A stretch of 64,000 bases of DNA from JBPRGG01 sp051418075 (GTDB lineage: Bacteria > Bacteroidota > Bacteroidia > Cytophagales > Cyclobacteriaceae), in the NCBI GenBank assembly GCA_051418075.1, contig JBPRGG010000005.1, positions 62,001 through 126,000 on the forward strand. The letters are read 5' to 3'. Below the pieces are notes generated by a model. That model had not been told where the DNA came from and did not search any database. It saw nothing but the letters and a program-made list of their open reading frames with translations. Below, in pieces: positions 17,047-26,394 of the stretch (positions within the stretch are counted from its first letter, which is position 1; each line of letters opens with the position of its first letter). The position numbers were made by a program, and so were the translations under genes.

Positions 17047-17184
17047 CTTTCTGCACAGGAGCTAAAGAAATAAACCAAAGCTCCCTTATTTCTGTCGGTT
17101 TCCCTGTACAAGGTCCTGGTAATTTTTAAACAGGTGTATATTAATTTCATAGTGATGTGTTTTTAGGGTCTAATTTTTCAAATT

Positions 17185-17209
17185 GAAACATGAGTTTAAC
17201 TCATGTTTC
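17185..17209. terminator. 25-bp palindrome, terminator or operator
   Basis: GAAACATGAGTT and AACTCATGTTTC form perfect 12-bp arms around a single central base. A short T-rich run follows (TCTATTTT). It lies about 140 bases after the small gene and 100 bases before the secreted esterase. It could terminate the former or act as a binding site for control of the esterase-sulfatase pair. Confidence 0.5.
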
Positions 17210-17278
17210 TCTATTTTAAGACCACCTGCCATTGTTCTTCATTTAGTTAAAAAGATTAGCATATTTGTATATTTAGAA

Positions 17279-17286
17279 TATATTTG
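17279..17286 (+). promoter_or_regulatory. Candidate -7 element TATATTTG for the esterase-sulfatase pair
   Basis: Matches TAnnTTTG and lies 22 bases before the esterase start codon. No -33 element is evident at normal spacing. Confidence 0.4.
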
Positions 17287-17308
17287 TTGATCAAACGTTT
17301 CAAACCAG

Positions 17309-18076
17309 ATGAAAAAAATACTATTCCTTTTTATGATTTTGTTCAGCTTTTCTGCCAGGGGACAGGTATATGAATTATTTGAAGCCAGGCAGTTTGAAGG
17401 GGGTCATGGCCAGTTAAACTACCGGATCTTGCCACCTCCGGAAAGTTCAGGACAGAACCAGCGTTTTCCTTTGCTGATCTTTTTACATGGATCAGGTGAA
17501 AGAGGCAGTGATAATGAAAAACAGTTGGTACATGTGGCCCATAAGTTCGTTGAGCCCAACATCAGGACGAAATATCCTGCTTTTGTCATTTTCCCTCAGT
17601 GTCCTCAGGATCAGCGATGGTCCTCTTATCGGAATGGGGTGCCCCTGGAACAACAGCCAGATGATGAAATCAGCCAACCAGCTGCTCTGGTAATGCAACT
17701 AGTGGATCAGTTAACAGAAAACTATCCCATAGATCAGGATAGAATATATATAGCGGGCTTATCAATGGGAGGTTTTGGAACCTGGGATTTGATCAGCCGT
17801 TTTCCTCAAAAATTTGCCGCTGCCGTACCAGTTTGTGGGGGTGGAAATCTCAGGGTAATAGAAAAAGCTAAACAAATGCCTGTTTGGGCAGCTCATGGTT
17901 CTGATGATGCCACAGTTCCCGTCACAATGACCAGGGAGATGATTGATGCCCTAAGGAAAGCCGGGGCTACCCCCATTTATACCGAATTCAGAGGCGTAGG
18001 CCATAATAGCTGGGACCCATTGTTTGTGGAAAACCCATTGATATTTGACTGGATGTTTGCTCAAAAAAGAAAATAA
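17309..18076 (+). CDS. Secreted alpha/beta-hydrolase (prolyl-oligopeptidase/esterase type)
   Basis: 255 residues with a cleavable signal peptide (MKKILFLFMILFSFSARGQ). The oxyanion segment FLHGSGERGSDNE and the nucleophile elbow GLSMGGFGTWD (Ser152) are typical of the PHB-depolymerase/feruloyl-esterase-like branch that databases often call phospholipase/carboxylesterase. Asp in HGSDDATVPV and His in GVGHNSWD complete the triad. It probably removes ester groups from a polysaccharide or similar polymer in the periplasm. The sulfatase gene follows 23 bp later, so the two may act on one ester- and sulfate-decorated substrate. Confidence 0.88.
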   Translation: MKKILFLFMILFSFSARGQVYELFEARQFEGGHGQLNYRILPPPESSGQNQRFPLLIFLHGSGERGSDNEKQLVHVAHKFVEPNIRTKYPAFVIFPQCPQDQRWSSYRNGVPLEQQPDDEISQPAALVMQLVDQLTENYPIDQDRIYIAGLSMGGFGTWDLISRFPQKFAAAVPVCGGGNLRVIEKAKQMPVWAAHGSDDATVPVTMTREMIDALRKAGATPIYTEFRGVGHNSWDPLFVENPLIFDWMFAQKRK

Positions 18077-18099
18077 TTTGTTCTTAAAGCTTATAAATC

Positions 18100-19704
18100 A
18101 TGAAAATTAAACGATTCAATTTTCTTGTTTTCCTCATAGTTGTGGTATTGCCTGTAGGCTGCCAAAATGAAGCAGAACAAGATGACCTGGCTGGTAGCCG
18201 CCCTAATATATTATTTGCCATTGCTGATGATGCTTCCTTTCCCCATTTTGGAGCCTATGGGTGCGACTGGGTAAAGACTCCGGCTTTTGACCGGGTGGCA
18301 GAACAAGGAATTTTGTTCATGAATGCATATACTCCTAATGCCAAATGTGCTCCTTCACGAGCAGCTATACTAACCGGCAGAAATTCCTGGCAATTGGAAG
18401 AAGCGGGTAATCACTGGCCCTACTTTCCGGATAAATTTACCACATTTGCTGAAGTATTGGGTGAAAATGGTTATCATGTTGGCTATACTACCAAAGGTTT
18501 TGCTCCCGGCATTGTAGGAGAAGTAAATGGTAAAAAACGCCAACTAACCGGTAGACAATACAATGCCCGAACACTGGAACCTCCCACTCCATACATATCC
18601 ACCTCTGATTACACCGCTAATTTTGAGGATTTTCTAAGTGAACGCCCGGAAAACACACCTTTTATGTTTTGGTATGGCAGTATAGAACCCCATCGCCGCT
18701 ATGAGTTTCAATCTGGTATCAAATTGGGAAACAAAAGACCGGAGGAAATAGATAAGGTGCCCGATTTCTGGCCTGATGTAGATTCTGTAAGGTTGGATAT
18801 GCTAGATTATGCCTTTGAGATTGAATATTTTGACCAGCATTTGCAGAATATGTTGACCATACTGGATCAAAAAGGTGAATTGGAAAACACCCTGGTAGTT
18901 GTAACTTCAGATAATGGCATGCCATTTCCCCGGGTCAAAGGCCAGGCCTATGAAATGTCCAATCATTTGCCCCTGGCTATTATGTGGCCTAATGGCATCA
19001 ATAATCCCGGGCGAAAAGTAGAAGATTTTGTCAGCTTCATTGATTTTGCCCCTACTTTTTTAGAATTGGCCGGAATAAATGAAAAGGAAAACCGGATGGA
19101 ACCCATTACCGGCAAAACTTTGATCCCACTCCTGGCCAGCGAAAAAGAAGGGAAAGTTACAACAGAAAGAAATTTCGTTTTGATAGGAAAAGAGCGTCAT
19201 GACATAGGGCGACCGCACGACTGGGGATATCCTATCCGGGGAATCGTCACTGATGAGTACCTATTTATTAAAAATTATGAACCCGATCGCTGGCCGGCCG
19301 GAAACCCTGAAACTGGTTATTTAAATACAGATGGTGGTGCCACCAAAACCTATATTCTGAATGCACGCCGTAGTGGAAGGGATTCATCCTATTGGCAACT
19401 GAATTTTGGTAAAAGAATGGGAGAGGAATTGTATCAGGTTTCCCGGGATCCTGATTGTGTGGAAAACCTGGCACTGCATCCTGAATTTCAGGATATTAAA
19501 AAGCAATTGGAAGAGCAGATGATCGGACTGTTAAAAGAGCAGGGCGATCCCAGGATGTTTGGTAAAGGTGCGGTTTTTGATGAATATGCCTATGCCAATA
19601 AAAGTGGCCGGGGATTTTATCAGAAATATATGGATGGTGACACTACGCTGAACTGGGGCTGGGTGAATGACAGTGATTTTGAAAAAGAACCTGTAAGTCA
19701 ATAA
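18100..19704 (+). CDS. Family S1 sulfatase lipoprotein
   Basis: 534 residues. The N-terminal signal ends in a lipobox (LPVGC, Cys21), so it is probably membrane-tethered. The sulfatase signature is AKCAPSRAAILTGRN, where Cys83 in CxPSR would be converted to formylglycine. Metal-binding acidic residues are in IADDASFPHFGAYG (Asp43, Asp44) and VTSDNGMPFPR. It hydrolyses sulfate esters; marine Bacteroidota use such enzymes on algal or host glycans. The activating formylglycine enzyme is not in the window. It shares a transcript with the upstream esterase and ends at a strong terminator. Confidence 0.92.
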   Translation: MKIKRFNFLVFLIVVVLPVGCQNEAEQDDLAGSRPNILFAIADDASFPHFGAYGCDWVKTPAFDRVAEQGILFMNAYTPNAKCAPSRAAILTGRNSWQLEEAGNHWPYFPDKFTTFAEVLGENGYHVGYTTKGFAPGIVGEVNGKKRQLTGRQYNARTLEPPTPYISTSDYTANFEDFLSERPENTPFMFWYGSIEPHRRYEFQSGIKLGNKRPEEIDKVPDFWPDVDSVRLDMLDYAFEIEYFDQHLQNMLTILDQKGELENTLVVVTSDNGMPFPRVKGQAYEMSNHLPLAIMWPNGINNPGRKVEDFVSFIDFAPTFLELAGINEKENRMEPITGKTLIPLLASEKEGKVTTERNFVLIGKERHDIGRPHDWGYPIRGIVTDEYLFIKNYEPDRWPAGNPETGYLNTDGGATKTYILNARRSGRDSSYWQLNFGKRMGEELYQVSRDPDCVENLALHPEFQDIKKQLEEQMIGLLKEQGDPRMFGKGAVFDEYAYANKSGRGFYQKYMDGDTTLNWGWVNDSDFEKEPVSQ

Positions 19705-19706
19705 AA

Positions 19707-19736
19707 AAATGGCCCGGAGCTTGATTCGGGCCATTT
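19707..19736. terminator. Bidirectional terminator between sulfatase and TPR gene
   Basis: AAATGGCCCG and CGGGCCATTT form a perfect 10-bp stem with a 10-nt loop, flanked by an A-run on the left and T-rich sequence on the right. It lies 2 bases after the sulfatase stop and 15 bases from the convergent TPR gene. Confidence 0.8.
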
Positions 19737-19750
19737 GGTATTCCAAATTA

Positions 19751-20533
19751 TTAATTTGTTTTAGCCGTAGAACGCGCCTCTTCTGCTTTCTTTTGGGAAA
19801 TGTCAAAATTTTCCGGATCCATCTCGTAAGCTTTTTCATAATGGGTGATGGCTTTATCATACTCTTTTACAGCCATATAATAATCACCCATAGAATCAAA
19901 TGGATTGGCAGAATCAGGAGCCAGTTTCATATAACGGTTGAAGGCCTGATGTGCTTCATCAAAATCCTCTTGATTCATATGAATATACCCAAGCATGTTA
20001 TAAGCCGGGGCAAAATCTTCATCGCTACCCACCATATTTTGAAGTAAATCCTTGGCTTTATCGATATTGTCTTGATTAAAATAATTTTGAACCAGGCCCA
20101 TACTGATAAATTGAGCATCAGGATGCATCTGGTGAAGCTGTTCAAGTGAAGCCAGACCTGATTGGTCATTCTCCTGTAACTGGAGGGATTTGATAAATAT
20201 TTGCTCAGACTCAGTTAGTTCATTAGCATTTTGCAGGGCCTTTTGATACATAGCCTGGATTTTCTCCTTTTCCTTTTCAGCATCCATCATCCAGGCTTTC
20301 ATAGCCATCGCCATGGAAAAGTCCTGGTCAAGTCTGAGGGCTTGATCAAGTAATTGATTGGCCTGGTTAAATTTCAATTTCATAGCAGATTCTAAAGCAT
20401 TTTTAAACTCCTTCTTGGCTTGATCCGAGTCTGAAGAAAGGGGAAAAGATCCTAAAGCTGAATCCTGAGCCATACTGACCAGCCCGAATCCCAGGCTTAA
20501 AATCATAATAAAGAAAATTCTAAGGTTTTTCAT
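19751..20533 (-). CDS. Exported tetratricopeptide-repeat protein
   Basis: 260 residues with a signal peptide (about 1-22, ending SMAQ). At least five TPR-like helix pairs follow; the clearest is the last, AKEYDKAITHYEKAYEMDPE, with AYNMLGYIHMNQEDFDEAHQAF before it. TPRs mediate protein-protein contacts; no enzymatic domain is present. The likely location is the periplasm. Single gene with its own terminator; partner unknown. Confidence 0.85.
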   Translation of the reverse strand: MKNLRIFFIMILSLGFGLVSMAQDSALGSFPLSSDSDQAKKEFKNALESAMKLKFNQANQLLDQALRLDQDFSMAMAMKAWMMDAEKEKEKIQAMYQKALQNANELTESEQIFIKSLQLQENDQSGLASLEQLHQMHPDAQFISMGLVQNYFNQDNIDKAKDLLQNMVGSDEDFAPAYNMLGYIHMNQEDFDEAHQAFNRYMKLAPDSANPFDSMGDYYMAVKEYDKAITHYEKAYEMDPENFDISQKKAEEARSTAKTN

Positions 20534-20809
20534 GATGTTTAATTTTAAATGGTGTACGATTAAAAATCCAGCCTGGACTGGTTATTGGTTTTGGTAATAT
20601 GTATAAAGTAAAACCAGGATTAAATTAATTTTAATATGGTAAGTGGATAATTCAGGTTCTTGAACATTTTTTAAAATAACTATGGCTGGGTAAAATAATA
20701 AACTAAAAAAGCTGGTTTTAAAAATGCTGTTTGAACATCTTATAAAGATAAGAAATAAATTACTTAAAAAATGGTATAATAAAAAATAATTTTTTGTATG
20801 GCCGGAAAT

Positions 20810-21232
20810 TTAATATAGCAATTTTATGTCGACCAGGTATTTTATATCATTTAATATTTGTTCTTCTTTGACAGCAATTCTGATACCTCTACCTTCGACA
20901 TATTTACGGGCATTTTCCAGTTCCTTTTTTATAGTTGGAGAAACCTGGCTGGCCAGAATCTGATCTGTAGCCTTCTGTCCAAAAACAAAAGCTACCTTGA
21001 AATAGCCATCTCTGGGCAGCAGGTAAATAATTGCCCGTTTCTTATCCCTGAGACTATAGCTCCAGCCGTATTTTTTCCCGGGGTAACTCCATTTATCCTT
21101 CGCCCCAGGATATTTTTCACAGACGTAATGTTCAAGTATCTGCCACCAGCTTATACTGGCGGCTCCTAATGCCTGCTTCAGGTCCTCAGTTTGAGGTGGA
21201 CAGGATTTATCGGTGAAAATGCTTATATCCAT
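20810..21232 (-). CDS. DUF3788 family protein
   Basis: 140 residues. The pattern KWSYPGKKYGWSYSLRDKKRAIIYLLPRDGYFKVAFVFGQKA, with a later ARKYVEGRGIRIAV and an ending with ILNDIKYLVDIKL, matches what I remember of DUF3788. These are small YdhG/DUF1801-like cytoplasmic proteins of unknown role. No active-site residues can be assigned. It lies 23 bp upstream of nothing on its own strand except the preceding ppk1 group; the gap to ppk1 start is short enough for co-transcription. Confidence 0.75.
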   Translation of the reverse strand: MDISIFTDKSCPPQTEDLKQALGAASISWWQILEHYVCEKYPGAKDKWSYPGKKYGWSYSLRDKKRAIIYLLPRDGYFKVAFVFGQKATDQILASQVSPTIKKELENARKYVEGRGIRIAVKEEQILNDIKYLVDIKLLY

Positions 21233-21255
21233 TTCATTAAGTTAAAAAAGAGTTC

Positions 21256-23319
21256 TCAGCTTTTATCTTTGAGCCATTGATAAAAATCGAGCTGGGCCCT
21301 TATTTTAGCAGGCCCGTTTGAGCTTTTAATAACCTGGTTATTTAATTCGCCATCCAGTATCCGGGCTTTGGTATTATCATTTAATTGCAATTCCAGCAGT
21401 TTCATGATCTCCGATTTCACTTCAGGGTCAAGAATGGGAAACCCCACTTCTATACGGCTGTATAAATTCCTCTTCATCCAGTCTGCCGAAGATAAATACA
21501 ATTCCGGATCGTCATGATTATTAAACAGAAAGATCCTGGCATGTTCCAGGAAATGATCCACCAGCCTGAACACCCTGATATTTTCGCTTAGCTGAGGTAT
21601 ACCTGGCACCAGGCAGCATATTCCTCTGACCAACAAATTTATTTTCACGCCCTCCTGGCTGGCCTGGTAAAGCTTATCGATCATTATACGGTCTTCCAGG
21701 TTATTTACTTTCACCAGCATGTAACCTTCCTTCCCCTGTTGAACCCAGGAAATTTCCCTTTCGATCATTTGAATAAGCCTTTCCTGAAGGTTAAACTGGC
21801 TCACTAACAGGGTTTTAAATTCTGGGGTTTTTTTTGGGTTTTTCAGATGTTTAAATACCTGATCCAGTTCCTTTGTCAATAATTTATTAGCTGTAAACAA
21901 ACCATGATCGGCATAAATACGGGCAGTGCGTTCATTAAAATTGCCAGTGCCTAAAAAGGCAAACAGGGTTTTCTTTCCTTTATTGTTTTTACGTTTAATC
22001 AAAGCCACCTTGGCATGTACTTTAAGGCCGGGAATACTATAAATGATCCTGATCCCTGCTTCTTTCATTTTGCCAGCCCATTTCAGGTTGTTTTCTTCAT
22101 CAAAACGGGCTTTAACTTCTACAAACACAGTGACTTTCTTACCATTACGGGCCGCGCTGATCAAGGCATTTACAATCAGTGATTCTGCTGCCAACCGGTA
22201 AAAGGTTGCTTTAATTTCCGTGACAAAAGGATCAATGGCTGCCTCATTAAAAAATCTTAAGGTATAATCATAAGAATGATAGGGAAAATGCAGGATCAGA
22301 TCCTTTTGAATAATGGATTCGAATATGGATTTGTCCGTCTCCAGGTCTTTTTTGATGATCGGTTCAAACTTCAGTGGATTAGGTGTTTTCAGGGGGTTTG
22401 GCAGGGAAATCAAATCATTCAGATTGTGATACCTGCCCCCGGGAATCAGATCTTCCTGGTCCAGATCAAAGGTATTGACCAGGTATCCCAGAAAATCTTC
22501 AGGGATGTCGCTGTCATATAAAAATCTGGATGCCGGTCCGATATTTCGGTTCTTTAATTGTTTTTTGATCTTTTTTACCAGGTCTCCGGTATATTCATCA
22601 TCAATATAAAGGTCTGCGTCACGGTTCAGTTTTATACTATAACAACCTTTGACCTCATAGCCGGGAAACACCAGGTGCAGATTCCTTCGGATCACATCGT
22701 CCAGAAAAATAAAGTAGTGCTTTCCTTTGGCTTCAGGCAGGGGTAAAAACCGGGGAAGCTGGTGGGAAGGAATGTTGAGATGGGCCATGATGGGTTCGGA
22801 ATCGGTTTCAGAGCCTTTGGAAGTAAGCTGGATAGCAAAGTAAAGCGCTCCATTTTCCAGGAAAGGGGAGCGGCTGCCGGGTGCACTCATGATGATAGGC
22901 TGCAGGTATGACAACACTCTGCTTCTGAAATAATTGTAGATCAAAGACTCATGTCCGGGCAGGATCGGTTCATCCTGGTATAGATAAACTCCTTGTATCT
23001 TCAATGCAGGCATGATGCTGTTTTGAAAAATACTGCCAAATTCGTTTTGCTGGTTGCTGACCTTTTGTCTGATCTGATCCAGCAACTGCCTGGGATCCTG
23101 CCCCAACTTTTTATTGATCTTTTTTTTGTCAATTTCTATGATCCGGCGGATATCAGCAATCCGGACCCGGTAAAACTCATCAAGATTGGAAGAGTAGATG
23201 GAAAGAAACTTGATCCGGTCATACAAAGGCAACTCGATATCAGTGGCTTCCTCCAGTACCCGGTGATTAAAAGAAAGCCAGCTGAGGTCACGATCAAAAT
23301 AAGGATTATTTGTTTTCAT
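21256..23319 (-). CDS. ppk1: Polyphosphate kinase 1
   Basis: 687 residues, the normal size. It reversibly polymerises the gamma-phosphate of ATP into polyphosphate. The N-terminal domain starts with FDRDLSWLSFNHRVLEEA and SNLDEFYRVRIADIRR. The two phospholipase-D-like catalytic domains contain GLKVHAKVALIKRKN (the autophosphorylated His) and FLEHARIFLFNN (the second catalytic His), plus FLGTGNFNERTARIYAD. No ppx exopolyphosphatase is adjacent. It precedes the DUF3788 gene on the same strand with a 23-bp gap. Confidence 0.96.
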   Translation of the reverse strand: MKTNNPYFDRDLSWLSFNHRVLEEATDIELPLYDRIKFLSIYSSNLDEFYRVRIADIRRIIEIDKKKINKKLGQDPRQLLDQIRQKVSNQQNEFGSIFQNSIMPALKIQGVYLYQDEPILPGHESLIYNYFRSRVLSYLQPIIMSAPGSRSPFLENGALYFAIQLTSKGSETDSEPIMAHLNIPSHQLPRFLPLPEAKGKHYFIFLDDVIRRNLHLVFPGYEVKGCYSIKLNRDADLYIDDEYTGDLVKKIKKQLKNRNIGPASRFLYDSDIPEDFLGYLVNTFDLDQEDLIPGGRYHNLNDLISLPNPLKTPNPLKFEPIIKKDLETDKSIFESIIQKDLILHFPYHSYDYTLRFFNEAAIDPFVTEIKATFYRLAAESLIVNALISAARNGKKVTVFVEVKARFDEENNLKWAGKMKEAGIRIIYSIPGLKVHAKVALIKRKNNKGKKTLFAFLGTGNFNERTARIYADHGLFTANKLLTKELDQVFKHLKNPKKTPEFKTLLVSQFNLQERLIQMIEREISWVQQGKEGYMLVKVNNLEDRIMIDKLYQASQEGVKINLLVRGICCLVPGIPQLSENIRVFRLVDHFLEHARIFLFNNHDDPELYLSSADWMKRNLYSRIEVGFPILDPEVKSEIMKLLELQLNDNTKARILDGELNNQVIKSSNGPAKIRAQLDFYQWLKDKS

Positions 23320-23353
23320 TATTGAAAATTTATGGCATTTTGATGTTATGAGA

Positions 23354-24133
23354 TTAAATAGTTATCACTCCCTGAAGATAGGTAACTGCTTCACCACCGA
23401 TTAAGACTCTTTGATCCCTCAGGCGGCAGCTTATTTCTCCACCTCGGACAGAAAGTTGTAGTGCAGATAGTTCCTGCTTTTTGAGTGCTTTAGCCCAATA
23501 GGGAATAAGCGTGCAATGGGCGGATCCTGTTACCGGATCTTCATTGATGCCGGCCCGTGGGGCAAAAAAACGGGATACAAAATCAACATTTTCTCCCGGA
23601 GCTGTAATTATGATACCCACGGCATCCAATTGTGACAGTTTGGCAAAATCTGGCTTGATCTTTAAGATCTGTGCTTCATCCTGATACCTTACCAGGTAAT
23701 CCCGGGATTTTAATACCTCTGAAGGAACCAGGCCAAGGGCTTCAATCAGAAGGGGATGATCATCAGTGGGTTCAGGAGGTCTGGCAGGGAAATCCAGCCA
23801 TAACCAACCTGCTTCTTTCTGTACTTTCAATGTTCCGCTTTGGGATGAAAAAATAATTTCATCCCTTTGATGATCCAGGAACTGAAAAATTACATGAGCC
23901 GAGGCAAGGGTGGCATGACCGCACAGATCTACCTCCATTAATGGTGTAAACCACCTGATCTGGTACTGGTCCTTTTCTCTTACCAGGAATGCCGTTTCAG
24001 AAAGGTTGTTTTCAGCCGCAATTTTTTGCATGATATCAGTGTCTAACCAACTATCTAAAGGGCAAACGGCGGCAGGATTGCCGGCAAATACTTTGGAAGC
24101 AAACGCATCCACCTGGTAAATATTGATTGGCAT
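23354..24133 (-). CDS. PhzF-family isomerase-like protein
   Basis: 259 residues. The opening YQVDAFASKVFAGNPAAVCPL and NNLSETAFLV (catalytic Glu) are signatures of the PhzF/DapF-like fold. LCGHATLASAHVIF and the second-half FAPRAGINEDPVTGSAHCTLIPYWA complete the set. Phenazine genes are absent, so this is a stand-alone PhzF-like protein, probably an isomerase of a small metabolite whose identity cannot be told. It lies 14 bp downstream of the DHOD-like gene and 34 bp upstream of ppk1, so the minus-strand group may be one transcript. Confidence 0.93.
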   Translation of the reverse strand: MPINIYQVDAFASKVFAGNPAAVCPLDSWLDTDIMQKIAAENNLSETAFLVREKDQYQIRWFTPLMEVDLCGHATLASAHVIFQFLDHQRDEIIFSSQSGTLKVQKEAGWLWLDFPARPPEPTDDHPLLIEALGLVPSEVLKSRDYLVRYQDEAQILKIKPDFAKLSQLDAVGIIITAPGENVDFVSRFFAPRAGINEDPVTGSAHCTLIPYWAKALKKQELSALQLSVRGGEISCRLRDQRVLIGGEAVTYLQGVITI

Positions 24134-24147
24134 AATGGTATGATTAT

Positions 24148-25131
24148 TTATTCTATTCCCACCAGGGCTTTGATGTATTGCAATCTTTCATAATAGGCAG
24201 GTTTTTGGGTGTCTTTATGACTCAAAATGCCTCTGAAATTATCCAATGAAGCATAATTATGAGTTTGCATCCAGAATTTCACCCGGTCCAGGATAATACT
24301 TATTTGTTTAAATCCATTTACATAAACAGTGGAGCAGATCATAACCACATTGGCTCCGGCCAAAAGGTGCTTGACCACGCCGGCGCCATCATATACTCCG
24401 GTACTTCCGGCCAGGTCACACTTTACCTGTCGACTGAGGATACCAATCCAGCGTAATGGCAAAGATATCTCTTCCGGGGAGCTGTACCTGTATCCAGGCA
24501 CAATCTCTAATTTTTCTATGTCTACATCCGGCCGGTAAAAACGATTAAACAGCACCAATCCATTTACACCAGCATTTTCCAGCCGTTGTACCACTTTGGG
24601 AATGGAAGTGAAATAAGGCCCGATCTTGACGGCCAGAGGAAGTTTGGTGGTCTTTTTTACAGCTTTTACAATTTCTAATAGCTTGTTTTCTATTTCTTCA
24701 GGGGTAGTATGAAAATCCTTGGGCATTAAGGCTATATTTAATTCCAGGGCGTCGGCTCCGGCTTCTTCAATACTTTTGGCATAATCTACCCACCTGGAAC
24801 TGGAAATACAATTAAGGCTGGCAATGATGGGAATATCTACCTCTTGCTTGGATTTTTCAATCAGGTTCAGGTAATCATCTGTTTTCAGGTCCATACCCAG
24901 TTTTCTCACATAATCAGCTGCTTCCGGATGATAATCCATGGATTGATCCTGTTCTATCGAAGCCAGTTCTGAGGTGATCTGCTCTTCAAAAAGAGACTTT
25001 AACACGACTGCTCCGGCTCCGGAATTGGTGCAGGAAACGATCCCATTGATGTTGTTGGTGAGGCTTGAACTGGAAACTATGACGGGGTTTCTTAAATTTA
25101 GTCCTAAATATTTTGTGGTTAGGTCAGACAT
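24148..25131 (-). CDS. Dihydroorotate dehydrogenase-like flavoprotein
   Basis: 327 residues with the FMN-barrel features of the DHOD superfamily: NPVIVSSSSLTNN, GAGAVVLKSLFEEQ, LPLAVKIGPYFTSIPKVV and DLAGSTGVYDGAGVVKHLLAGANVVMICS for phosphate binding. Where true PyrD enzymes carry the active-site loop with catalytic Cys or Ser (NxSCPN/NIACPH), this protein reads ELNIALMPKDFH and lacks that residue. It is therefore probably not the pyrimidine pathway enzyme but the DHOD-like paralogue found in many Bacteroidota. Substrate unknown. Confidence 0.85.
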   Translation of the reverse strand: MSDLTTKYLGLNLRNPVIVSSSSLTNNINGIVSCTNSGAGAVVLKSLFEEQITSELASIEQDQSMDYHPEAADYVRKLGMDLKTDDYLNLIEKSKQEVDIPIIASLNCISSSRWVDYAKSIEEAGADALELNIALMPKDFHTTPEEIENKLLEIVKAVKKTTKLPLAVKIGPYFTSIPKVVQRLENAGVNGLVLFNRFYRPDVDIEKLEIVPGYRYSSPEEISLPLRWIGILSRQVKCDLAGSTGVYDGAGVVKHLLAGANVVMICSTVYVNGFKQISIILDRVKFWMQTHNYASLDNFRGILSHKDTQKPAYYERLQYIKALVGIE

Positions 25132-25350
25132 ATCTTCTTCTGGTTAAAAAAGTGTGAATTAATCAATAGTTTAGTAAAAATATGCAGATTTGATTTGAGT
25201 TAAAACCTTTTTTAGTAATTTAAACCGGTAATTCTATGAAGTTGGATAAACATCTGAAGTCAAAATAGGGTTGAATATCCAATATTTTAAGGTTTTGATT
25301 TTGCTGATATTTTACCAGTAAACAGATAAAAAATTAGGGAAACATTTAGC

Positions 25351-26394
25351 ATGAAGAATAAAAAAGGTGTCCTCCTGGTCAACCTGGGAACCCCGGATAG
25401 CCCATCGGTACCTGATGTAAGAAAGTATTTGCGAGAATTCTTAATGGATAAAAGGGTTATCGATATACCATTTCTGCAACGTTGGCTGTTGGTTAATTTA
25501 ATCATTGCTCCTTTCAGAGCTCCAAAATCGGCTAAAGTTTACCGTGAACTGTGGCAGGAGCGTGGATCTCCCCTGATGTTTTACGGCTTGGATGTTAAAC
25601 AGCAATTGCAGCAGGCATTAGGACCTGATTACCTGGTTTCACTGGGTATGCGTTATCAAACGCCATCCATCAGGCAGGCTCTGGAAGAACTTAACCGGGC
25701 CCTGGTGGATGAGATCATCGTAGTACCGCTGTTTCCGCAATATGCTTCAGCCACTTCCGGGTCCGTAGCGGATAAAGTAATGGAAATTGTAAAAGACTGG
25801 GAAGTCATACCCGCCATGCATTTTGTGGATAAGTTTTTTGAACACCCCTTGTTTATTAAGGCTTTTGCCCAAAGAGCCCAAAAACATATGGAACAGGAGG
25901 ATTTCGACTTTTTTATTTTCAGCTATCATGGATTACCCCAAAGGCAAATAAAAAAAGCATCCAAAGATAATTATTGCCGGTTGGGATCCTGCTGTAATAC
26001 CTATAATAAAAAAAATCAGTTCTGTTACCGGGCTCAATGCTTTGAAACTTCCCGGCTTTTAGCCAGAAAATTAGGCATACCCTCGGATAAATTTGCGGTG
26101 ACTTTTCAATCCCGGCTGGGTAAAGATCCCTGGATACAGCCCTATACAGATGATTACCTTAAACAATTAGCTCAAAATGGCATAAAAAAAGTACTGGCTT
26201 TTTCCCCTTCCTTTATTGCAGATTGCCTGGAGACTACCATAGAAGTGGGAGAGGAGTTTAAAGAAGAATTCTATCAGGCCGGGGGTGAAGTCTGGCAGCT
26301 GGTGGAAAGCCTGAATGATCTTCCTATCTGGATTACATGTTTAAAGGACCTGGTGCTTTCGGAAACCAGCCAACTGGTGGACATATCAGAATAA
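25351..26394 (+). CDS. hemH: Ferrochelatase
   Basis: 347 residues. It inserts ferrous iron into protoporphyrin IX (or coproporphyrin in some pathways). The start VLLVNLGTPDSPSVPDVRKYL, FIFSYHGLPQRQIKK (metal-binding His193) and FSPSFIADCLETTIEVGEEF (catalytic Glu294) are characteristic. A cysteine cluster (Cys209, 214, 215, 225, 230) sits just after the catalytic His, in the place where some bacterial ferrochelatases have cysteines of an iron-sulfur cluster or a structural site. No other heme genes are near. It is a single gene with its own upstream region. Confidence 0.95.
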   Translation: MKNKKGVLLVNLGTPDSPSVPDVRKYLREFLMDKRVIDIPFLQRWLLVNLIIAPFRAPKSAKVYRELWQERGSPLMFYGLDVKQQLQQALGPDYLVSLGMRYQTPSIRQALEELNRALVDEIIVVPLFPQYASATSGSVADKVMEIVKDWEVIPAMHFVDKFFEHPLFIKAFAQRAQKHMEQEDFDFFIFSYHGLPQRQIKKASKDNYCRLGSCCNTYNKKNQFCYRAQCFETSRLLARKLGIPSDKFAVTFQSRLGKDPWIQPYTDDYLKQLAQNGIKKVLAFSPSFIADCLETTIEVGEEFKEEFYQAGGEVWQLVESLNDLPIWITCLKDLVLSETSQLVDISE

